Source of the DNA: an uncultured Myxococcales bacterium
GTDB taxonomy: Bacteria > Myxococcota_A > Bradymonadia > UBA7976 > UBA1532
Assembly (NCBI GenBank): GCA_937896275.1
Contig: CALBMW010000233.1
Coordinates: 1-11,083, forward strand
Direction of reading: 5' to 3'
DNA: 11,083 nt
A program made the translations under genes and the position numbers. The notes beneath the pieces were generated by a model, which was not told where the DNA came from, made no database searches, and saw nothing but the letters and a program-made list of their open reading frames with translations. Positions within the stretch are counted from its first letter, which is position 1. Each line of letters opens with the position of its first letter. Below are positions 6,104 through 11,083 of the stretch, piece after piece.

Positions 6104-8668
6104 TTGGCCACCGATCCCACCATCCGGCGTCCTTGGCTGCAGGCGGCCGTCACCGGCGCGCTCGCGGCAGGGGGCGTCGAGGGCCTCCTCGCGCTGGCGC
6201 GCAGCACCACCGAGGTGGGCACCGCCCTGCCCCTCGCGGCCACCGGTCTCTGGATGCTCCTCGTCCCAGCGTTGTGGATATCGGGGCGCGCTGCGCACGC
6301 GCTGAGCCGAACGCGGGCCGGACGTGCCGTGCGCGCGGCGGCGGGCGATCCGGCACGGCGCGCTGGACTCCTCGCCGGCCTCGTCCTCGGTGGGCTGGGG
6401 CTCACGCTCGCGACGCTCACGCTGCCCGTGCTGCTCGACCTTGCCCGCGCCGGCCTGAAGGATCGCACGCTCCTCGGCCCCGTCGCGGCCATCCTGGTCC
6501 TGGGACTGCCGGTCCTGGTCGTGGCGCTCACCCCGCTCTGGGGACCACTGGCCGTCCTCTTCACCCGCCTCGAGCGCGCCCCCGGCGCTCGCGCGACGGT
6601 CGTCGCGGTCATGCTCGGCCTCGGCCTCCCCCTGCTCGCCCAGGTGGCCCCCTGGCGCGCGCTCACCAAGGATCTGTCGCTGGCCCCGCTGGCCCTGGTC
6701 GCCCTCGCCCTCGCCGCCGGGCTCGCCCGCCTGCTCGTCCCGCGCGCCACGGGCCGGCGCGTCACCGCGGCCGCTGTCGTCTTCGCCCTCGCGCTGGGGC
6801 TCACCGGGCAGGCCGCCTGGACCGCCTCACCCGCCACGCGCGCGGCGCTGGCCGACGGACAGGGCGCCACGCCGCTCCTCGTCGCGGCCGTGCAGCGCGC
6901 CGTCGACGCGGACGATGACGGCTTCAGCCCGCTCCTCGCCGGCGGCGACTGCGACGACGCGGATCCGACCATCAACCCCGGCGCCCTCGACCTGCCCGCC
7001 AACGGCGTCGACGAGGACTGCATAGACGGCGACCGCTCGATCGCCGCGGCGCGCGAGGCCGGCGTCGAGATCTTCACGCCCCTGCCGCCGGCCTTCGCGC
7101 AGAAGTGGAACTTCCTCATCCTGAGCGTCGACGCCCTGCGCACCGATCGCATGTCCCTCTACGGCGCCGAACGCCCGACGACCCCCAACCTGGACGCCCT
7201 GGCGAAGAACGGCCTGATCTTCGACCGCGCCTACGCGCCCGCCAACGCCACGCGCTACTCGGTCCCGACCATGTTCGCGGGCCGCGCCCTGGGCGACCTG
7301 GACGCGGAGTGGGCCGGCGGCTACCTCGTCCTGGACCCGAGCAACGACACGGTGTTCCAGCGCCTGCAGCGCGCCGGTTGGTACACCGAGGCCCAGCTCC
7401 CCGCGCAGCAGCGCGACGGCATGTGGTTCGGCCTCGAGGCCGGCTTCGACCTCTACGGCGACGTCCCCGGCGCGCGCCTCAAGTCCTTCTCGACCGAGGC
7501 CCTCGACGCCGCCGCCGAGACGCTCTTCGCCCGCTCCGCGCGGGAGGCTGACGCCGCCCCGTGGGTGCTCTGGATGCACTACGTCGAGCCCCACGAGCCC
7601 TATCATCGGCACCCGGACCATGACTTCGGCGGCGCCCCGCTCGATCGCTACGACTCCGAGATCGCGGCCACCGACGCGGCCATCGGACGCCTGGTGGCCT
7701 CGCTGGCGGAGAAGGGTCTCTCTGATCGCACGGTCATCGTCGTCACCTCGGACCATGGCGAGGAGTTCGGCGACCACGGACGCAGCTACCACGGCCATCA
7801 GCTGTTCGACGAGTCGGTCCGCGTGCCCTTGCTCATCCACGTACCGGGCGCCCCCGCGCGGCGCGTCGAGGCGCCCGTGAGCACCACCGACCTCGCGCCG
7901 ACCCTGGCCAACCTGGCCGGCCTCGCGCCGGGCACGTCGACCGGCGCCCGCAGCCAGATCGGCGCCCTGTTCGGCGACGAGCCGCCGGACTGGTCACGCG
8001 CCGTGTTCACCGAGTGCGTCCGCAACCCCGAGTCCCTGCGGGCCCGCGAGGTCGCGGTGGTCCGCTGGCCCTACAAGGTCATGCGCGACCTGCAGAGCCG
8101 CCGGGTCCGCGTCTACGACCTGAAGGCCGATCCCAAGGAGCGGACGGACCTCTCCGGCCGCCCCCCCGCGGCGGCCCGGACCCTCATCGCCGATCTCGAG
8201 GACGAGGTGCAGCGCAAGCAGGACGCGACCCTCGAGCGCCTGCGCGCCCGCAGCGTCAGCACCGAGCCGCCGCCCCTGACGCTCGACGAGCCGGTCCGCA
8301 TCAACGAAGGCCTCGTGTGGCTCGGCGGCCGCCTCTCGAAGCGACGCTTCGGCGACCAGATCGTCCACCAGGTGCAGGCCTGGTTCCGCGCCGAGGGTGA
8401 CACGCGACCGGAGCTCTCCTGGCGCGTCGAGGTCTTCGACGAGGCCGGGAAGCGCCTCGCGCGGTGGGACCGCCGGGCCCTCGCGGGGATCTATCCGATG
8501 AAGCGTTGGGCCGACGGCGAGGTGGTCGAGCTGGAGCAGTTCGTGCGCTTCGCGTTCCGTGCGGGCACCATCGCGGTGAGGATGAGCCTGCTGTCGGGGC
8601 GCGAGGTCGTCGCTGGCCCCTTCGACCTGGGCACCGTCGTGCACGAGCAGGTCGCGCCGCCGGGCTGA
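6104..8668 (+). CDS. Membrane-anchored sulfatase/alkaline phosphatase-superfamily protein with MopE-like motif
   Basis: An 854-residue protein from a TTG start. Residues 12-240 contain about seven hydrophobic segments (near 12-32, 41-60, 88-111, 123-152, 164-182, 191-212 and 221-240). Residues 268-310 form a MopE-like putative metal-binding motif (DADDDGF, GGDCDDADPTINPGA, NGVDEDC). Residues 336-610 form a sulfatase-fold domain: SVDALRTDRMSLYG (metal Asp343), WMHYVEPHEPY (490-500), SDHGEEFGDHG (549-559) and VRVPLLIHVPG (572-582). The formylglycine motif CxPSR is replaced by TRYSV (383-387), putting Thr at the nucleophile position as in phosphoglycerol and phosphoethanolamine transferases. Residues about 731-854 look like a beta-rich accessory domain (YPMKRWADGEVV). 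The catalytic part should face the periplasm. A hydrolase or an envelope head-group transferase is possible; the substrate is unknown. The start is uncertain: the frame is open further upstream (GTG at 6020), but TTG 6104 lies just after a good promoter and before the first membrane segment. Confidence 0.8.
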   Translation: MATDPTIRRPWLQAAVTGALAAGGVEGLLALARSTTEVGTALPLAATGLWMLLVPALWISGRAAHALSRTRAGRAVRAAAGDPARRAGLLAGLVLGGLGLTLATLTLPVLLDLARAGLKDRTLLGPVAAILVLGLPVLVVALTPLWGPLAVLFTRLERAPGARATVVAVMLGLGLPLLAQVAPWRALTKDLSLAPLALVALALAAGLARLLVPRATGRRVTAAAVVFALALGLTGQAAWTASPATRAALADGQGATPLLVAAVQRAVDADDDGFSPLLAGGDCDDADPTINPGALDLPANGVDEDCIDGDRSIAAAREAGVEIFTPLPPAFAQKWNFLILSVDALRTDRMSLYGAERPTTPNLDALAKNGLIFDRAYAPANATRYSVPTMFAGRALGDLDAEWAGGYLVLDPSNDTVFQRLQRAGWYTEAQLPAQQRDGMWFGLEAGFDLYGDVPGARLKSFSTEALDAAAETLFARSAREADAAPWVLWMHYVEPHEPYHRHPDHDFGGAPLDRYDSEIAATDAAIGRLVASLAEKGLSDRTVIVVTSDHGEEFGDHGRSYHGHQLFDESVRVPLLIHVPGAPARRVEAPVSTTDLAPTLANLAGLAPGTSTGARSQIGALFGDEPPDWSRAVFTECVRNPESLRAREVAVVRWPYKVMRDLQSRRVRVYDLKADPKERTDLSGRPPAAARTLIADLEDEVQRKQDATLERLRARSVSTEPPPLTLDEPVRINEGLVWLGGRLSKRRFGDQIVHQVQAWFRAEGDTRPELSWRVEVFDEAGKRLARWDRRALAGIYPMKRWADGEVVELEQFVRFAFRAGTIAVRMSLLSGREVVAGPFDLGTVVHEQVAPPG

Positions 8669-8700
8669 GCGTCGCCGGGCTGAGCGCCGCCGGGCTGAGC
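8656..8700 (+). repeat. Three 15-bp tandem repeats carrying the stop codon
   Basis: The unit GCCGCCGGGCTGAGC is present at 8656-8670 and 8686-8700, with a one-base variant (GTCGCC...) at 8671-8685. A partial fourth unit begins at 8701. The first copy encodes the C-terminal PPG and the stop of the sulfatase-fold gene. Because the unit is a multiple of three, TGA recurs in the same frame at 8681 and 8696. Confidence 0.9.
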
Positions 8701-8720
8701 GCCGCCCACCGAGAGGGAAC

Positions 8721-9389
8721 ATGCACCCCGAGCCCCCGCCCACGCCGCCCACGGTGCCGCTGACCGCCACTCGGCGTCCGGTGTCCGAGATGCGCGCCCG
8801 CGCCGACAGCTTCTTCGACGAGGTCGCGCGGCGCCGCACCGTCCGCGACTTCAGCCCCGAGCCCATCCCGCTCGACGTCGTGCGCCGTTGCATCGAGGCC
8901 GCCGCTCAGGCGCCGTCGGGCGCACACAAGCAGCCCTGGACCTTCGCGCTCGTCACCGATGCCGCCACAAAGACGGCGATCCGAGCGGCGGCAGAGGAGG
9001 AGGAGCGTGCCTTCTACGCCGGACGCGCCCCGCAGGCGTGGATCGACGATCTGCGCCTGCTGGGCACCGACGCCGACAAGCCGTTCCTCGAGATCGCCCC
9101 GGCGTTGGTCATCGTCTTCGCCCAGATTCGGGGGCCAAACGACGCGAAGCACTATTACGTGAAGGAGTCGGTGGGCATCGCCACGGGGGTCCTGCTGACG
9201 GCCTTGCACCACTGCGGGCTGGCCACCCTGACGCACACGCCGAGCCCCATGGGCTTCCTCGAACGCATCCTGGAGCGGCCCGCGAACGAGCGCGCTTTCG
9301 TCTTGATTCCGGTAGGTTACCCGGCCGTTGGCTGTCGGGTGCCCGACCTCGAGCGCAAGCCTCTCGAGGCTGTGTTGGTGGAGCGCTGA
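8721..9389 (+). CDS. Nitroreductase-family flavoprotein, iodotyrosine deiodinase-like
   Basis: A 222-residue FMN-dependent oxidoreductase, cytosolic (no signal or membrane segment). RRRTVRDFS at 37-45 and APSGAHKQPW at 64-73 are the FMN-binding signatures of nitroreductases. ESVGIATGVLLTALHHCGLATLTHTPSPM (149-177), with RPANE and LIPVGYPA, is characteristic of the subgroup containing iodotyrosine deiodinase. In that group a Glu, a Tyr four residues later and a Lys 21 residues after the Tyr bind the halotyrosine zwitterion; here Glu95, Tyr99 and Lys120 occupy that spacing. Reductive dehalogenation or a related two-electron reduction is therefore likely. The ATG at 8721 has GAGG 4 bases upstream. 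Met24 (8790) is a possible alternative, because the first 23 residues are Pro-rich and outside the family fold. It starts 52 bp after the sulfatase-fold gene on the same strand, so co-transcription is possible. Confidence 0.9.
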   Translation: MHPEPPPTPPTVPLTATRRPVSEMRARADSFFDEVARRRTVRDFSPEPIPLDVVRRCIEAAAQAPSGAHKQPWTFALVTDAATKTAIRAAAEEEERAFYAGRAPQAWIDDLRLLGTDADKPFLEIAPALVIVFAQIRGPNDAKHYYVKESVGIATGVLLTALHHCGLATLTHTPSPMGFLERILERPANERAFVLIPVGYPAVGCRVPDLERKPLEAVLVER

Positions 9390-9431
9390 CCGGATCGGGG
9401 GAGCGTCGATCGGCTCGGTGGCGCGGCCGCG

Positions 9432-10610
9432 CTACAGGATCACACGCTGACTCGCCCGGAGCATCGCGCTCGGATACAGGCGGCCACGCCAGGTGATGCC
9501 GCCGGTGCGCCAACCGATGACGCCCGAGCGCAGCATCATCCACGAGACGGCGAGCAGGCCCACCCAGGGCAGCAGCCCCGCCGCGCGCGAGAGACGCATC
9601 CACCGGGCCGCGATGAAGGTCGCGGCCAGGAGCGCGGCCGGGCCCACCCACGCCAGCCCCGCCAGGCCGGGTGTCCGGATCGGCAGGACCAGGGCGAGCG
9701 GCGGCAGCGCCCACCAGACCACCACGGCCGACAGCGCCAGCAGCCTCGGCAGCGAGAAGCGGCCCACGATGCCGAACCAGTTCTTCTGCATCTTGGCCGC
9801 CATGTCGGGAAAGGACGCGTACCAGCCGAGGGCGAGGGACCCCCGACCGTTGACGACGGCGCACCGCCCCCCGTGTGTCTTGAGCAGCAGCCCCAGCCCA
9901 ACGTCGTCGGCCACCTCGAGCCGCAGCCACGCCATGCCCGGGGTGCGATCGAAGGCGGCGCGCCGCACCAGGATGAAGGCGCCGAGCCCGGCCACCACCC
10001 GCGAGCGCGGATCGGGCACCGCCCAGGGCCGCCCCACCAGGGCCATCACCACGCCCGCGACGCCGAACACGCCATCCGCGATGGGGCCCGCAGAGTCGAT
10101 CTCGGGGAGCGCCGTCAGCAGATCGAGACGCTCGTGCTCGGCCCAGGCCACTGCCCGTCGCAGGACGCCCGGCGCGAAACGCACGTCGGCGTCGGCGAAC
10201 AGCAACCAGTCGCCGGTCGCGCGCTCCACACCGACGCGCAACGCATTGAGCTTGCCCAGCCACCCCTCGGGCAAGGCCGTCACGTGCAGCGCGACCAGCC
10301 GCGGGTCTTCGGCGGCGAGCGCGTCGAGGATGGCGCCGGTGCGATCGGTCGAGCGATCGTCGATGGCCACCACGCCAAGCTCGGGGTAGTCCTGCCTGAG
10401 CGCGCTGCGCAAAGAGGCCTCGACGTGCTCGGCCTCGTCGCAGGCCGGGCTGAGGAGGGTCAGCGAGGGCCAGCGCGAAGGCGGCGGGGGCGCGAGATCG
10501 GCCAGCACGGGCACCGTCCTGATCATCCGGAGCACCGCCGCCAGCGCCGTCAGCCACACGAGCGCGGGCACACCCACCAGCGCCAGGAAGACGAAGTCGA
10601 CGAGACTCAT
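9432..10610 (-). CDS. Membrane family-2 glycosyltransferase
   Basis: A 392-residue inner-membrane GT2 enzyme. There is a hydrophobic segment at 4-29, then a cytosolic GT-A domain: LLSPACDEAEHV (52-63), AIDDRSTDRTG (82-92, nucleotide-binding Asp residues), GWLGKLNAL (116-124), LLFADADVRF (136-145, the DxD metal site) and EVADDVGLG (232-240, catalytic-base region). YASFPDMAAKMQKNWFG (264-280) stands where related enzymes have QxxRW-type motifs. Three hydrophobic segments follow at about 288-312, 318-336 and 344-362, then GGITWRGRLYP at 370-380. The arrangement resembles the carotenoid and hopanoid-associated GT2 enzymes (CrtQ- or HpnB-like), which glycosylate lipids; that is a family resemblance, not a proven substrate. 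The start ATG at 10610 has only a weak GGGTG upstream. The gene converges on the nitroreductase with 42 bp between stops. Confidence 0.85.
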   Translation of the reverse strand: MSLVDFVFLALVGVPALVWLTALAAVLRMIRTVPVLADLAPPPPSRWPSLTLLSPACDEAEHVEASLRSALRQDYPELGVVAIDDRSTDRTGAILDALAAEDPRLVALHVTALPEGWLGKLNALRVGVERATGDWLLFADADVRFAPGVLRRAVAWAEHERLDLLTALPEIDSAGPIADGVFGVAGVVMALVGRPWAVPDPRSRVVAGLGAFILVRRAAFDRTPGMAWLRLEVADDVGLGLLLKTHGGRCAVVNGRGSLALGWYASFPDMAAKMQKNWFGIVGRFSLPRLLALSAVVVWWALPPLALVLPIRTPGLAGLAWVGPAALLAATFIAARWMRLSRAAGLLPWVGLLAVSWMMLRSGVIGWRTGGITWRGRLYPSAMLRASQRVIL

Positions 10611-10650
10611 CGGGCACCCCCACGTGCGGAGGCCCCGCCGCGTGCGGAGG

Positions 10651-10656
10651 ACTGTA
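10651..10656 (-). promoter_or_regulatory. Weak -10-like element before the glycosyltransferase
   Basis: TACAGT on the minus strand, preceded by GCTTGCGC, about 40 bases before the ATG. No convincing -35 lies 17 bases upstream (CACCTC). Ten-base direct repeats CGTGCGGAGG at 10623-10632 and 10641-10650 lie between it and the start codon. Confidence 0.25.
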
Positions 10657-10695
10657 GCGCAAGCCGGTGCGCCGAGGTGCGTCGCCGTCTGACGA

Positions 10696-10714
10696 CGTGA
10701 GGCGTCGCCTCACG
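10696..10714. promoter_or_regulatory. 19-bp perfect palindrome, possible operator
   Basis: CGTGAGGCG, one central T, then CGCCTCACG: nine-base arms that are exact reverse complements. It lies 86 bp upstream of the glycosyltransferase ATG and about 40 bp upstream of its -10-like element, a position suited to a dimeric regulator. No T-tract follows on either strand, so a terminator is less likely. Apart from this, the -10-like element, the 10-bp direct repeats and the hairpin at 10833-10852, I see nothing in the 260-bp gap 10611-10870. Confidence 0.35.
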
Positions 10715-10832
10715 GGGCGGAGCTACACCGGCGTGCGTTGACCGGCGCGCGGCAGGGGAGCGTGAGGGGAGGCAGCGCCCGATGAGAGCGCGGCGCAGCT
10801 CGAGGGCGGCGCGAGCGTCTGATGGCGGGGTC

Positions 10833-10852
10833 AGCGCCCGGGGTCGGGCGCT
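10833..10852 (-). terminator. GC-rich hairpin downstream of the cytochrome-like gene
   Basis: AGCGCCCG (10833-10840) and CGGGCGCT (10845-10852) form a perfect 8-bp stem with a 4-base loop, 18 bases past the stop codon of the minus-strand gene ending at 10871. No U-run follows on the minus strand (GACCCCGCC), which is common in very GC-rich genomes. The role in termination is inferred from position. Confidence 0.45.
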
Positions 10853-10870
10853 CGATGGATGCGGCGGTGA

Positions 10871-11083
10871 CTACCGGATGCGACCGCCCACGGGCAGGCC
10901 GCTGGGCACCGACGCGGGCTGGCGCACGTCGACGCCGCGATCGCTCAGCCCGCCCAGGAAGGCGATGATGTCGGCCGAGTCGCGGGGCGTGAGCCGCAGA
11001 GCCAGGAGCGCCGGATCGAGCGGCCCACCCAGCGCGGCGCCGGGAGCGTTGGCGCCGGGTCCGGGGGGCGGCGCGCCGGGGCC
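10871..11083 (-). CDS. C-terminal end of a cytochrome c peroxidase-like protein (partial)
   Basis: The minus strand is open from the right window edge to TAG at 10873-10871, giving 70 residues of a protein whose start lies outside. After a Gly/Pro/Ala-rich stretch comes LDPALLALRLTPRDSADIIAF followed by LGGLSD, matching the usual C-terminal helix of di-haem cytochrome c peroxidase/MauG-like and other c-type cytochromes, where a Lx(S/T)xxExxDLvaFL pattern closes the domain. The end reads PSGLPVGGRIR. No haem-binding CxxCH is inside the visible part, so the family call rests on the tail alone; another periplasmic cytochrome is possible. Coding is supported by the uninterrupted frame, the codon pattern and the stop followed closely by a hairpin. 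Confidence 0.55.
   Translation of the reverse strand, partial: GPGAPPPGPGANAPGAALGGPLDPALLALRLTPRDSADIIAFLGGLSDRGVDVRQPASVPSGLPVGGRIR

Noticed and set aside
6827..7840. Minus-strand frame of 337 codons opposite the sulfatase-fold domain
   Set aside because: Shadow of the conserved plus-strand motifs, with Val/Arg/Gly-rich composition and no motif.
9421..9432. GCGCGGCCGCGC palindrome between the convergent nitroreductase and glycosyltransferase stops
   Set aside because: A 12-bp GC-only palindrome is easily met by chance in this sequence and makes no loop, so it is not a convincing terminator.
9109..10713. A 534-codon minus-strand frame overlapping the glycosyltransferase and nitroreductase
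   Set aside because: It lies in another frame of the clear GT2 gene and across the nitroreductase; its translation is low-complexity Arg/Ala/Gly.
1..11083. CRISPR array, tRNA or rRNA gene, insertion sequence, toxin-antitoxin or defence genes
   Set aside because: No spaced direct repeats of suitable length, no transposase motifs, no tRNA-like cloverleaf and no recognisable defence domain were seen by eye on either strand. A tRNA or RNA-family search would settle it.

Overview
The window is very GC-rich DNA with tightly packed, C/G-ending codons. Several proteins carry Asp/Ala/Pro-rich linkers of the PDA type found behind lipoprotein signals, and one carries a MopE-like Asp/Cys motif. Together these suggest a large-genome deltaproteobacterial lineage (Myxococcota, Bradymonadales or a relative). 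This is an inference from style and gene families; no rRNA or other taxonomic marker is present.

Layout. Bases 1-2760 (+) hold the 3' part of a large secreted or lipid-anchored protein that enters from outside the window. It has a low-complexity PPDAAP linker, a region resembling DUF4838 / alpha-glucuronidase-like glycosidases, a PKD-like domain and an unrecognised C-terminus. Facing it on the minus strand are a TGS-SAD-kinase fusion (uridine kinase-like nucleoside kinase, 2867-4519, GTG start) and a pectin acetylesterase-family lipoprotein (4654-5967). A divergent promoter region (5968-6103) separates the esterase from a plus-strand gene for a polytopic membrane protein of the sulfatase / alkaline phosphatase superfamily (6104-8668). 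That protein also has a MopE-like motif and a Thr where formylglycine sulfatases have Cys or Ser. It is followed by a nitroreductase of the iodotyrosine-deiodinase type (8721-9389). On the minus strand come a membrane family-2 glycosyltransferase (9432-10610) and the C-terminal end of a probable cytochrome c peroxidase-like protein (10871-11083, running off the right edge).

Functional picture. Most products act at or outside the membrane: glycosidase-like protein, esterase lipoprotein, membrane-anchored sulfatase-fold enzyme, lipid or envelope glycosyltransferase and c-type cytochrome. The two cytosolic enzymes are the kinase and the flavoprotein. Gene pairs are mostly convergent or divergent, with separate promoter-like sequences, so I see no multi-gene operon and no defence, mobile or CRISPR system. 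The points of most interest are the atypical active site and domain mix of the sulfatase-fold protein, its probable near-leaderless TTG start, a 15-bp repeat that triplicates its stop codon, and the conserved halotyrosine-type lid residues in the nitroreductase.
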